This document shows, piece after piece, positions 28,011 through 37,514 of a stretch of 64,000 nt of DNA. Both the position numbers and the translations under genes were made by a program. The stretch is taken from assembly GCF_947495845.1 (NCBI RefSeq), contig NZ_CANMAO010000006.1, forward strand, positions 99,667 through 163,666, written 5' to 3'. Within the stretch, counting starts at the first letter, position 1; each line of letters starts with the position of its first letter. The notes beneath the pieces were generated by a model, which was not told where the DNA came from, did no database searches, and worked only from the letters and a program-made list of their open reading frames with translations. Origin of the DNA: an uncultured Endozoicomonas sp. (lineage in GTDB: Bacteria > Pseudomonadota > Gammaproteobacteria > Pseudomonadales > Endozoicomonadaceae).

Positions 28011-30182
28011 CTAATCCTGAGGGCGATAACGACGGGATAGGTGGTTCTCAATGTCTGCTTTTGACAGCCTTACCGGCTTTAGATCGTGGTCGGTAAATAG
28101 CTCCATCTGATCATCATAGTGAGCTGACGCCTGATCCAGTGTGGCACTGCCAAAATTATGAACAGAAGATGAATTGACTTTCCCATGCTCATCCCACTCC
28201 ACAAACATGACATAACTGTCTCCAGCGCGATTTTTCAGAATGCCACTGTCTTCTTGTAAATCCCCGTAAACAGCACGAAGCACGTCAGGCCCTCCGGAAA
28301 TCGGCAGGCTTTTGTTGCCGCGTACATGACGGTTAATCTGCCCGTATGGAATATCAACAGTTGCGTGTGTTTCAAGCAGTAGGTCGACAGCTTTTACAAA
28401 TTCGGTGGCAATATTGACAGCCTCATTGCCTTTTTTTCCGTACTTTAGAGACTCCTGCAACGTCAGAATGGCTAGTGCTGCCTGCCGGTTGTTTTTATCA
28501 GTATCCAGATTCCATTGTTGAAGGTGGTCAAAGGCAGAGATATAAGGCTCTTGTTGTAAACCTTCAGGTAAACCCTGTTCTAAGAACTGCTTAAGTTTGA
28601 CGATCACGTCAGAATGCTCGCTGTATCGAGTATCGAATTTATACTGATGAAAATCCTGAGCACTGATGCTCGGATCACTTTTAAAGAGTTCTTCTATACG
28701 ACGTGCTCTGTTAGTCCATTGCATTTCCAATCCCATTGAAGCGGGAAAGTTTTTGATATCAGGCTCACCATCCCCTTCGGAGGCGTTGAAAGGTGAGTTG
28801 TTGGCGTTGTACACCATGCCAGAAGGCGGGTTTTGTGTGTGAGGAATCTTACTGACTGGCCAGTAATCGCTCCAAATCAGAGTGCTGTCATCACCAGGTA
28901 GAATACCTTGCCAGTCTGTCGTTACTTCTCGTTTTGGCATCATGGCATTGTACAAATGGCCAATATTGCCTTTGGAGTCAGCATAGACGTAGTTGATCGA
29001 TGGCATGGCCATTATGTCGAAGGCTGAAATGAATTCATCCAAGTTCTCTGCTTGATTGATTCGATACAGAAAATCCAGCGTTCGCACTTCGCCCATACCC
29101 GCCCAGCGCACCGCAAATACCCCGTCGTCTGTTTGCAGTGCTGGACCATGTTTGGATATCAGTATTTCTTTATTGACTGACAGCCTGAAGTGGCCAAAGA
29201 CTTTCACGACAATGGGTGCAGTGCGGATATCAAAATCCAGCCATTCTCCGTCCAGCAGGTACTTCGTTGGATTTTCCAAGTCATCAACCGCCAGCTCATA
29301 AACATCCACAAGGTCGGGTTTGTTGACGGTGTTTGACCAGCCAACGTTTTGGTTATGACCATGGATAATCAACGGCGCGCCGGGGAATGTAGAGCCGGCA
29401 ATATCCAGGCCATTCTCCGATTTTAAACGAGCTTCATACCAGGCGACCGGGCCAGTTAGTGGTTGATGAGAATTCACCAAAAGTCGCGTGTGCCCGTCAT
29501 CGCTGCGATGGGGGGCAACCGCAATTCCCTGACTGCCGGTAGGCAGCGCATCTTCCTGCCCCCATAAAAATGCCGTTTGACCGGAGTTGCTCATTTGCTC
29601 CCGGTGCTCTTTGACTAGCTCACCAGAAAATAGCTCACCCATTACTTGATCAAAGCCATAAAACAAAGGGGTTTTAAAAGTGAAACCCGCAATAATATCC
29701 TGCCCTTTCACCGGCAGTAGCCATGGAGAAATAACATCCGGATGCTTTGCTGCATAAAGGTTAAGCCCGTCAGCATAGGCTTCTGCAATCTGTCGGGTAT
29801 CTTCAGGCAGAGAGCTGTACTTTGCGGTAATGGCCTCACTGACACCCATAAAGTTGATAAGGAAGTCGGTTTTTGCCGCATCAAACCCTTTTTCAGCAGC
29901 AATGTTGCCACGGGTTGCCAGAATCACATCCTGAATAGTGGCAAAGTCATCTTCAGCATGGGCGTAGGCAAGGCCAAATACAGTATCGGTGTCGTTTTTT
30001 CCGTAGATATGGGGAACGCCGTATTCATCGCGCAAAATCTCAACATCGTATTTCTTTGCAGCTGTTTGAAAAGGCAATAAATCAGGCAGCGATGGGTAGG
30101 TCATCCATGCGACAAAGTAAGCAACGGGCAAAGTAATGATAACTGCCAAACAACAACGTTTAAGAAATCCCAAGAGTGCCAC
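28011..30182 (-). CDS. Penicillin acylase family (Ntn-hydrolase) protein
   Basis: The 723-residue protein begins with a membrane anchor or signal segment (CCLAVIITLPVAYFVAWM). The alpha-chain part contains ILRDEYGVPHIYGKNDTD and LAYAHAEDDFATIQ. Self-cleavage would expose Ser217 in LPTGSQGIAVAP, which becomes the nucleophile of the beta chain; LLVNSHQPL and GHNQNVGWSNT follow in the usual order. Family members cleave amide bonds of penicillins, N-acyl-homoserine lactones or other acyl amides in the periplasm. The residues after the nucleophile (SQGI, where many have SNxx) make the substrate uncertain, so quorum quenching is possible but not shown. Confidence 0.85.
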   Translation of the reverse strand: MALLGFLKRCCLAVIITLPVAYFVAWMTYPSLPDLLPFQTAAKKYDVEILRDEYGVPHIYGKNDTDTVFGLAYAHAEDDFATIQDVILATRGNIAAEKGFDAAKTDFLINFMGVSEAITAKYSSLPEDTRQIAEAYADGLNLYAAKHPDVISPWLLPVKGQDIIAGFTFKTPLFYGFDQVMGELFSGELVKEHREQMSNSGQTAFLWGQEDALPTGSQGIAVAPHRSDDGHTRLLVNSHQPLTGPVAWYEARLKSENGLDIAGSTFPGAPLIIHGHNQNVGWSNTVNKPDLVDVYELAVDDLENPTKYLLDGEWLDFDIRTAPIVVKVFGHFRLSVNKEILISKHGPALQTDDGVFAVRWAGMGEVRTLDFLYRINQAENLDEFISAFDIMAMPSINYVYADSKGNIGHLYNAMMPKREVTTDWQGILPGDDSTLIWSDYWPVSKIPHTQNPPSGMVYNANNSPFNASEGDGEPDIKNFPASMGLEMQWTNRARRIEELFKSDPSISAQDFHQYKFDTRYSEHSDVIVKLKQFLEQGLPEGLQQEPYISAFDHLQQWNLDTDKNNRQAALAILTLQESLKYGKKGNEAVNIATEFVKAVDLLLETHATVDIPYGQINRHVRGNKSLPISGGPDVLRAVYGDLQEDSGILKNRAGDSYVMFVEWDEHGKVNSSSVHNFGSATLDQASAHYDDQMELFTDHDLKPVRLSKADIENHLSRRYRPQD

Positions 30183-30216
30183 CTGTTTATGATTATTGTA
30201 GGGTCTGGAGGGTGTT

Positions 30217-30377
30217 ATACCAATTCTGTTTTTAAATTATGGGCTGCGCAGCTATTTTGACCGACTGGATCTGCGTTGAAGTTCCTCGCCATAGCTACGG
30301 CTATGACTCGTCTCTTCGCCTTGCCCAGTCGCCCAAAATAACTTGCTCGTTCCAAAATTAAAAAACGCCATTGGTAT
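30217..30377. mobile_element. MITE-like palindromic repeat, 161 bp
   Basis: The ends ATACCAATTCTGTTTTT and AAAAACGCCATTGGTAT are imperfect inverted repeats sharing ATACCAAT and a T-run. Inside them a second nested pair (TATTTTGACCGACTGG and CCCAGTCGCCCAAAATA) surrounds a core with the arms CATAGC and GCTATG around TACG. The element has no reading frame. Similar ATACCAAT-ended palindromic elements with a GCTACGGCTATG core are, as I recall, common in marine Gammaproteobacteria. It fills most of the gap between two minus-strand genes and could form a long hairpin in RNA. Confidence 0.7.
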
Positions 30378-30451
30378 TAAAAAGCTTAGAGATGTGTCGC
30401 CTGATTGAAAAGTGTTATTTCAACCAGATGGTTGCAGCAGATTCTAAGTAG

Positions 30452-31696
30452 TTATGTCGTATTGCCTGCTGTTTTTTGATTAAGGGAATTCTCAGCTTTA
30501 GAAATTTTGCTCAACAAGAGAATGGATAGCGATCCTGAGGCTAAAATAAACTGCCATGTCCATGCATCAAGATAGCCGGGCCAAAAGTGGTTAGATAGGA
30601 ATACTGAAGCGCTCGACAAAGTGAATCTGGTGATTTCCACCCAGAGTAACCCGGAGGGCTTTTCCAGTAACCAGCCAACACTGATCAGGTTCAGTGTCAG
30701 TATTCCTGTCCAGAGTATGTTGAAGCCATAAGGTGTCGTGTGATTGATAGCCATCAGGGCGATGGTTGCCAGCACCAGTATAGAAAACTGAGCAATAGCA
30801 TAAATCTGCAGAGTAAGGCTCGCTGTAGGGTTGTAATCCTGATAAGCGTGAATGTCTGGCATTTTCATTGGGCTGGCGACGTCTGATGGGCGGTACCCGG
30901 TTCTTCTAAACCAGAGCGTGAACTTATCTTTCCAGTTTTTGGTTTGCCATGCGTCTTTACCCATGTCGATATAGAGGTGCACGTTGGCCCATAAGGGGTT
31001 CCAGCTGCGCAGGGGTTTCAGAGTGCCGTAGCGAATGGGCTCGTAGTTCTCATCTTCTTCCATAAACGTGCCGAACAGGCGATCCCAGAGAATAAAAACG
31101 CCACCGTAGTTTTTATCCAGATACTTCCGGTTTTTTGCATGATGAACCCGATGGTTTGAGGGGGTGACAAAGAACCATTCAAACCATCCAAGTTTTGGAA
31201 TATGACGGGTGTGTACCCAGTATTGGTAAAGTAGGTTAATCAAGCTGACCGTTAAGAAGATATGAGGAGGAATGCCCAGCACTGCCATTGGCACGTAAAA
31301 GACCCAGCCGGAGAAAAAACTGGTACTGGTTTGCCGTAGGGCAGTGGTCAAATTGTACTCTTCACTTTGATGATGAACCGAATGGGCTGCCCAGAGAATG
31401 TTCATCTCATGCCCTTTTCGATGATGCCAGTAATAAAAAAAGTCCTGCAGTATAAAGCTCAGTACCCATACCCAAAGAGCATCGCCAGTAAATGAAATAA
31501 ATGCAGTGTGATTATAGATCAGGGTATACATACCCAGTTTGAGGATAACGCCGGTGGTTATGCTCAACATGCCGGTGCTCAGGCTACTGAGGGCATCGTT
31601 AACCCGGTAATAATCTTTCTTTCTAACCACCGTGGTGATGATTTCGATAAGAATCATCAAAAAGAAAACCGGGATGGCATAAACAATGGGATTCAT
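30452..31696 (-). CDS. Membrane di-iron hydroxylase, sterol desaturase family, AGMO-like
   Basis: The 414-residue integral membrane protein has the three histidine boxes of the fatty acid hydroxylase/sterol desaturase family: HHRKGH (91-96), HSVHH (105-109) and NHRVHH near residue 168. These are followed by NYGGVFILWDRLFGTF. The box spacing, the TPSNHRVHHAKNRKYLDKNYGG region and the extra C-terminal membrane segments resemble animal alkylglycerol monooxygenase (TMEM195) more than the short bacterial desaturases. The substrate is probably a membrane lipid or sterol-like molecule; this is inference. It is divergent from the tyrosine phosphatase-like gene. Confidence 0.85.
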   Translation of the reverse strand: MNPIVYAIPVFFLMILIEIITTVVRKKDYYRVNDALSSLSTGMLSITTGVILKLGMYTLIYNHTAFISFTGDALWVWVLSFILQDFFYYWHHRKGHEMNILWAAHSVHHQSEEYNLTTALRQTSTSFFSGWVFYVPMAVLGIPPHIFLTVSLINLLYQYWVHTRHIPKLGWFEWFFVTPSNHRVHHAKNRKYLDKNYGGVFILWDRLFGTFMEEDENYEPIRYGTLKPLRSWNPLWANVHLYIDMGKDAWQTKNWKDKFTLWFRRTGYRPSDVASPMKMPDIHAYQDYNPTASLTLQIYAIAQFSILVLATIALMAINHTTPYGFNILWTGILTLNLISVGWLLEKPSGLLWVEITRFTLSSASVFLSNHFWPGYLDAWTWQFILASGSLSILLLSKISKAENSLNQKTAGNTT

Positions 31697-31826
31697 GAAA
31701 CTGAGCCTGTTTTTTTTATTGTTATGAGGCTATTTCTAACATGGTTGTGGGGAGAAAAAAATATTTATGTTGAACTTGTGTTGCATCCACGAGACTAAAT
31801 TAAATGTTTTTGGGTAGGAAAATGGC

Positions 31827-32945
31827 ATGCACGTTGGAAGCGCTGCTGGACTTGCTGCAGTAGCAAGAAAAAAACCTGAGCAGTCTATGCATTTAGAGGC
31901 TCAAATAGAGGGTCAAAGCAACCGTGGTAGGGTGAATTCGGATGCTAGTCGTCGTCCAAACAAGTTATCGCTATTTGAAAGGCGAAGAATAGCAACGGGT
32001 ATTTCTTTACCAGAGTTGCATTCAGTGGGAAATAAATCGTCTTTAGCTCTGGGTCGTATCATTAACGCCATTAAGATAAAGGCTTTAAGTTATGGGTTTA
32101 ATGAAAAGTGCACAAACACGGTTGTATCCAGACATGAAGAAATTAAATTTTATCGAGTAAAGGGGCATGATGAGCAGAATATATATGTACATTCATTGCG
32201 CTCTGAGGTTAAAAGACTAAATGACGATTATGATCAGTTCGGTAAGGATTTTTGGCTTCAGATAGCTGATAGCAAAGTACAGAGAATCGTGGCTCTGGCA
32301 GATCCACCGTTCAAGCCAAAGTACATGCCGCCTGCAAGCAACAAAGGTGGTTGTATATTTGTTCCAGATGATCTCAATGTTGGAGACAGTCGGTCTTTTG
32401 ATGAGGATGTAGAGGTAACAGTCAAGGAAATTAACTCTCTTGAAACATTGCGGGAATTGCCTTCATCAACCACAAATGCAAGGGAAGTGATTGTTGAACT
32501 AAAAGTCTCAGACATAAATAAGTCTGTAGCTGACGAGTACAATGTATACGTTGATCAGATTTATGGTTGGGATGATGCAGGTTCGTTGAAGCCTGAGTTT
32601 TCTAAACAAATAGTGAATAGGTTGGACTGTGGGAATGTACAGATTCACTGTGAAGAAGGAAAAAACAGAAGCCCTGCCGCTATTGTTATGTATCAGCTCT
32701 ACTTGCAAAAGGAGTTACTGAGTGCTGAAAACATAATTGAAAAAATTGCTTTAGAAGTTGCTAAAATGAGGCACTACCGCCATATGCCAGACGCTATAAA
32801 CGATGCTGCTCTGGAAACGATAATTTTGTATGCGCTCGACCTTCTAAAGCTTCAGGCTGAAGATTTGTTTCCTATCACTCCAAGCCCCCTATCGGGTTCA
32901 GTACCTGCTACCCCCCTGGCAGCCTTCGATATCCAAAAGTGCTGA
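31827..32945 (+). CDS. Protein tyrosine phosphatase-like protein (putative translocated effector)
   Basis: The 372-residue protein has a polar N-terminus (1-60) and a C-terminal PTP-type catalytic domain. The P-loop is IHCEEGKNRSPA with nucleophile Cys275 and Arg281, fitting HC-x5-R-S. About 27 residues before it, YGWDDAGS (Trp248, Asp249/Asp250) sits where the acid-bearing WPD loop belongs. RIVALADPPFKPKYMPP at 153-169 matches the core strand and tyrosine-recognition area of eukaryotic and YopH-like PTPs. No signal peptide or membrane segment is present. The AT-rich gene stands alone, with AGGAA six bases before the ATG at 31827. A dual-specificity or lipid phosphatase role is also possible. 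Confidence 0.78.
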   Translation: MHVGSAAGLAAVARKKPEQSMHLEAQIEGQSNRGRVNSDASRRPNKLSLFERRRIATGISLPELHSVGNKSSLALGRIINAIKIKALSYGFNEKCTNTVVSRHEEIKFYRVKGHDEQNIYVHSLRSEVKRLNDDYDQFGKDFWLQIADSKVQRIVALADPPFKPKYMPPASNKGGCIFVPDDLNVGDSRSFDEDVEVTVKEINSLETLRELPSSTTNAREVIVELKVSDINKSVADEYNVYVDQIYGWDDAGSLKPEFSKQIVNRLDCGNVQIHCEEGKNRSPAAIVMYQLYLQKELLSAENIIEKIALEVAKMRHYRHMPDAINDAALETIILYALDLLKLQAEDLFPITPSPLSGSVPATPLAAFDIQKC

Positions 32946-33013
32946 GCCAACTTAAAGAGCAACACGGGCTAAGGCTATATGATCGCTATCAACCATAACC
33001 CGCATTATTTGAT

Positions 33014-36000
33014 TTAAGGGGATGCTAGATTTTGGTTACCAAACAGAGAACGGAAAAATTGTTTGATATCTTCCACCATCAGGTAAAGCGCTGGCGTCAG
33101 CATCAGAGTAATGACTGTACCAAACAGAATGCCGAAACCCAGTGATACCGCCATGGGAATGACAAACTGTGCCTGAAGGCTTTGTTCCAACGTGATGGGC
33201 ACAAGGCCGAGGAACGTGGTCAATGACGTCAGTACAATCGCCCGGAAACGCTCACGGCCAGCATTCATCACCGCATCGGTTAACTGCATGCCCTGCTCTC
33301 TGGCTTTGTTGATAAAATCCACCAAAATTAAACTGTCGTTTACCAATACACCGGCGAGGGCAATCAAACCAAAGATCGACATCATGCTTAATTGCAGATC
33401 CAAAAGCATATGACCAATCACTGCACCCACCAAACCAAAAGGAATGATACCCATGATGATGATTGGCTGCAGATAGGACTTCAGCGGAATAGCAATCAGT
33501 GCATAAATACCCAGCAAGGCCACCATTGTTAATAGTGCCAGCTGCTGCATTGAGCTTTGCTCTTCTTGAGTTGCACCACCGGTTTGAATATCCACTGTCG
33601 GATATTTTCCTTTAAGCTCTGGCACCAACTCCTTCATGACTTCTTTGACTACCGTGCTGGCTTCCAGTTTGCTGGTATCCAAATCCGCACTGACCGACAG
33701 TGAACGTTTACCATCAGTACGGCGAATGAATGGCGTACCTTCAGAAGCTTCTACGCTGGCAACCTCAAAAAACGGCACCTGACTGCCATCAGCCGTTCGG
33801 ATTCGGACGCTTTCCAAATCTTTCAGATCGTTACGTTCCTCTGTTGGATAACGAAGCATAACCTTAACTTCTTCACGACCACGTTGAATGCGCTGAACCT
33901 CTTCGCCGTAGAAACCCTGCCTGACTTGGTTGCCTAGTTCTGCAAGTGTGAGGCCTAATGCTTGCCCGCTGGGCAGAATGTCCAGAATCACTTCTTCAGA
34001 GGCGCTTTCCGCCGAGTTTTCTACATCGAACAGACCTTCATAACTGTTTAGATAGGCTTCCAGCTCATCCGCGGCTTGATTCAAATGTTCGCTGTTTTTG
34101 CCCAGTAGCTTGAAGAATACGGGCTTACTGCCACCGGCATTCTGTGCAGCAGAAAACGTCAGCTGTTGAATACCTGGAATCTCACCGGTTTTCTCCCGCC
34201 ATTGCTCTTCCACTTCTTGAGGGCTGAGGCTACGGGATTCATTTTTAATCAGCTCAACAAATGCTGAGCCTTCATTATCACCCATGGACCAGATATTGAT
34301 GCTTTCGTACACACCTTTACTGTCAGGATGTGTGTCGCGGTACTCCTGATCCAGCTCCAGCATCGCCTGCTCAAGACGGGTCAATGCGTTATTTCGTTGC
34401 TCGATGGTGCTGCCAGACGTCATCGATAGATTAACCCTGACGTATTCACTGGGCACTTCCGGGAAAAAGGAGAAGCGAACCAGCGGACTGTTAATAACGC
34501 CACCCAGAACAATCATCAACCCAACAAAACCAAAAATAGTGATGTAGCGGTTAATAGTGACCCATTGAATCAACGGCAGATAATAGCGTTCAATCACCCC
34601 TTCAAACCAGAGAGCGAATCGATCCTGAAGCTTGGTGATTCTGCTTTTTGGCCCCTGATTCTGATCCAGCTTTTTCATGTGAGCCAGATGAGCTGGCAGA
34701 ATGATTTTTGATTCCACCAGAGAAAAGAACAGGCAGAAAATAACAACGATGGTTATGGATTCAAAAAAGGGCGCTCCCCGGCCTTCAATAAACAATAAAG
34801 GCATGAAGGCAGCCATGGTCGTTAATACGCCAAAGGTGGCAGGCACAATAACTTTGTTAACGCCGATGATGACGTTATCCGTAGTGTGTCCATGACGGGA
34901 AATCCGTGTGTAAACACTCTCGCCAATGATAATGGCGTCATCCACCACAATCCCCAGCACCAATATAAAAGCAAACAGGCTGAGCATGTTGATGGAGACG
35001 GGTAACAGTCCATTAGGCATCAACCAGATAGCGCCTAAAAAACAGACCGGAATACCCACAATAACCCAGATCGCCACCCGTATACGCAAAAACAAACTGA
35101 GCAGCAGGAAAACCAGAATCGCCCCGAAGAACATGTTCTCCATCATCATATCGATGCGGCCCTCCAGGTAGTAAGAGATATCCCCCCAGATCTTTACAGA
35201 AACGCCCTGAGGCAGCTTATTCTCGTACTCTTTGAGGAACTCTTTGACGGCTGCTGACGTTTTCAGGTCATTACTTTGAGTCTCGGAAACGATTTCAATG
35301 GAAATAGTATTTTGACCATTAAACCGGAACAATCCGCTTTCTTCTTCAAAGCCATCATAAATGGACGCAATGTCCGACAGTAAAAGTCGACTGCCGTCTG
35401 GGTTGGTTCGAATGACAAAATCAGAAAAGTCGATGCCTTTATACGCCTGCCCTCGGGTTTTAACCGCAATATCGCCCTCGCTGGTTTTGATGGATCCGCC
35501 GGCAACATCAACGGAACCTCTTCTCAGGGCGTTAGCCACTTCATCAAAGGTTAAACCATACTCTCGCAATGAGGATTCAGAGATTTGAATGGAGATTTCC
35601 AGCTCATCATCGCCGATCAGATTAGTGTTCAATACTTCCGGGAGCGTTAACAGTTGATCCTGAAGGTTTTGCGCCGTTCTTTGCAGGGAGAGTTTGTCTA
35701 TATCACCGTATAGGCCTACAAACAAAACCTGCTCATTGGGCTCCAGCTTGGAAACTACCGGGTCTTCTGCATCGCCGGGGAGATTGGTAATACCATCCAC
35801 TGCTGTTTTGACATCGTCGTACAGCTGGTCAATATCGTAGCCAGAGTCCAATTCAGCCTGAACTTGTCCATAACCTTCCCAGGCTAGAGACTTTACTTCT
35901 TTAATACCCTGAATATCCCGCAAAGACTCTTCAATCTTCAGAAGAACACTTTGTTCAATATCCAGCGTGCCTGCACCAGGATAGACAACAGCAACCTGTA

Positions 36001-36169
36001 CCGTATTGGTGGCAAAGTCGGGAAACATCCGTTTTTTAATGGTGAAGGCAGACATCAGACCCGCTGCAATGATCAGAATCATCAGCAGGTTTGCAGCCAC
36101 CGGGTTGTTGGCAAACCAGGCGACAATGCCCTTATTGCTTTGCGTGCTATCGGAGGACGAAGTGCTCAT
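33014..36169 (-). CDS. RND efflux transporter, inner-membrane permease
   Basis: At 1051 residues this matches the AcrB/MexB-type size. It shows the first helix (NNPVAANLLMILIIAAGLMS), two large periplasmic loops, and in helix 4 the proton-relay aspartates in LGIVVDDAIIIGESVYT. The second half repeats the pattern (LAGVLVNDSLILVDFINKA). It works with the adaptor encoded just upstream in the same operon (12-base gap) and an outer-membrane factor not in the window. The sequence places it among the broad multidrug-type RND pumps; the substrate cannot be read. Confidence 0.92.
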   Translation of the reverse strand: MSTSSSDSTQSNKGIVAWFANNPVAANLLMILIIAAGLMSAFTIKKRMFPDFATNTVQVAVVYPGAGTLDIEQSVLLKIEESLRDIQGIKEVKSLAWEGYGQVQAELDSGYDIDQLYDDVKTAVDGITNLPGDAEDPVVSKLEPNEQVLFVGLYGDIDKLSLQRTAQNLQDQLLTLPEVLNTNLIGDDELEISIQISESSLREYGLTFDEVANALRRGSVDVAGGSIKTSEGDIAVKTRGQAYKGIDFSDFVIRTNPDGSRLLLSDIASIYDGFEEESGLFRFNGQNTISIEIVSETQSNDLKTSAAVKEFLKEYENKLPQGVSVKIWGDISYYLEGRIDMMMENMFFGAILVFLLLSLFLRIRVAIWVIVGIPVCFLGAIWLMPNGLLPVSINMLSLFAFILVLGIVVDDAIIIGESVYTRISRHGHTTDNVIIGVNKVIVPATFGVLTTMAAFMPLLFIEGRGAPFFESITIVVIFCLFFSLVESKIILPAHLAHMKKLDQNQGPKSRITKLQDRFALWFEGVIERYYLPLIQWVTINRYITIFGFVGLMIVLGGVINSPLVRFSFFPEVPSEYVRVNLSMTSGSTIEQRNNALTRLEQAMLELDQEYRDTHPDSKGVYESINIWSMGDNEGSAFVELIKNESRSLSPQEVEEQWREKTGEIPGIQQLTFSAAQNAGGSKPVFFKLLGKNSEHLNQAADELEAYLNSYEGLFDVENSAESASEEVILDILPSGQALGLTLAELGNQVRQGFYGEEVQRIQRGREEVKVMLRYPTEERNDLKDLESVRIRTADGSQVPFFEVASVEASEGTPFIRRTDGKRSLSVSADLDTSKLEASTVVKEVMKELVPELKGKYPTVDIQTGGATQEEQSSMQQLALLTMVALLGIYALIAIPLKSYLQPIIIMGIIPFGLVGAVIGHMLLDLQLSMMSIFGLIALAGVLVNDSLILVDFINKAREQGMQLTDAVMNAGRERFRAIVLTSLTTFLGLVPITLEQSLQAQFVIPMAVSLGFGILFGTVITLMLTPALYLMVEDIKQFFRSLFGNQNLASP

Positions 36170-36181
36170 AAATTTCCTCCT

Positions 36182-37381
36182 TTAAGCCGCGTCAGAGCGG
36201 TCGACGGTGTCTGTAGTTTGGGCTTCGCCTTTGATGCGTACTTTCATGCCCTCAATAGGAAGTGAAAGCGGAGTTAAACAAACTCTGTCGCCCGATTTCA
36301 GGCCGCCATTTACGAAAACCGCCGTATTATCGCTGTAGATCAGGTTGATAGAGCGGAACTGAACAGTGCTGTTTTCATCAATGATCAACACTTTACCATC
36401 ACCGTAGATCGCATTTCTGGGTAAACGGAATAAACCATCAAGGGATTTACCGGTGATGTCTGCTTGTACAAAACTGCCAGATTTTAAGGGTGTTTGTGGT
36501 ATTGTCGCGTTCAAATCATAAGGGTCGGTAACTTCTGCCACCACATAGTGCATCCGACTTCGATCGTCGACGACACCTTCCGCTCTCGTCAGTTCGGCGT
36601 TCCATTTTACCTCCTGAAGACCAAAGCGCTGGGTGAGTTTCACCGGTGCCGGCATAGCAATAAAAGCCAGATCCGACGATTTAACCGGTAAACGAATTTC
36701 AGCTTTATCTACAGAGAAAATGGAACCAGCCTGACTGCCAGCCATAACAAATTGCCCAAGGTTGAGGGTGCGCTCTTTGACCATGCCATCATAAGGGGCT
36801 TTAATCTGGGTGCGCTCGAGATCTCTTTGAGCTTTGCGCAATTGAGCTTCTGCCGCCTTTACATTGGCGCGAGCTTCGGCAACGTACGGTGTTCTTAACA
36901 AGAGTGCTGGAGCCGCATCCAGTTTTTTACCGCTTTTCAGCCAACTTTTCTTTTCCGCTTCGGCGCGGGCGCTTTCTTCCTGTAAACGTGCGGTACTGGC
37001 AGCTAATGAGGCTTCAGCCTGGCTTAGCGAAACTTGATAGTCACTGTCGTCAATGCGCGCCAGCACATCGCCTTGCTTGAAGACTCCACCACTGACAAAC
37101 GTGGGAGAAACTGATTTAACAACACCAGATACTTCAGAAACCATTGTCGTTTCTATGGATGGGGACACGACACCTTGACTGTTGATGGTCAACTGAAGTG
37201 ATTGGGGTTCCAGTATCATGATATCGACCAGAGGAACCGGATCAGGCTCACGCTCTTTTTCAGGTGTTTCCTTCCAGCTGGAAAGGGCAACGGCAATGAG
37301 AATGCAGATAACCAGAATGCCAACGGATAAGGTTAACTGACGAGGTACGAATTTTTTTGCCACGGTAACAGTCCGTATCAA
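36182..37381 (-). CDS. RND efflux periplasmic adaptor (HlyD/MFP family)
   Basis: The 399-residue protein has one N-terminal membrane anchor (LTLSVGILVICILIAVALSS). The lipoyl/barrel-sandwich halves and a coiled-coil hairpin (SLSQAEASLAASTARLQEE, ANVKAAEAQLRKAQRDLERT) follow. The segment IKAPYDGMVKERTLNLGQFV is typical of membrane fusion proteins. It links the RND pump to an outer-membrane channel. It is the first gene of the operon; the promoter should lie in 37382-37514, between this gene and the nagC-like gene. Confidence 0.9.
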   Translation of the reverse strand: MIRTVTVAKKFVPRQLTLSVGILVICILIAVALSSWKETPEKEREPDPVPLVDIMILEPQSLQLTINSQGVVSPSIETTMVSEVSGVVKSVSPTFVSGGVFKQGDVLARIDDSDYQVSLSQAEASLAASTARLQEESARAEAEKKSWLKSGKKLDAAPALLLRTPYVAEARANVKAAEAQLRKAQRDLERTQIKAPYDGMVKERTLNLGQFVMAGSQAGSIFSVDKAEIRLPVKSSDLAFIAMPAPVKLTQRFGLQEVKWNAELTRAEGVVDDRSRMHYVVAEVTDPYDLNATIPQTPLKSGSFVQADITGKSLDGLFRLPRNAIYGDGKVLIIDENSTVQFRSINLIYSDNTAVFVNGGLKSGDRVCLTPLSLPIEGMKVRIKGEAQTTDTVDRSDAA

Positions 37382-37514
37382 TATCTTATTATATTGGTCA
37401 GGTGTTTTCTGATAACACCGGGGAAATTATTAGCTCGGATAATCTGTACGTGATTGTCATGCAAGAGTAAAGAAATCTTACACAAATCTTTAAATGTCAG
37501 AATATGTGGCACGA

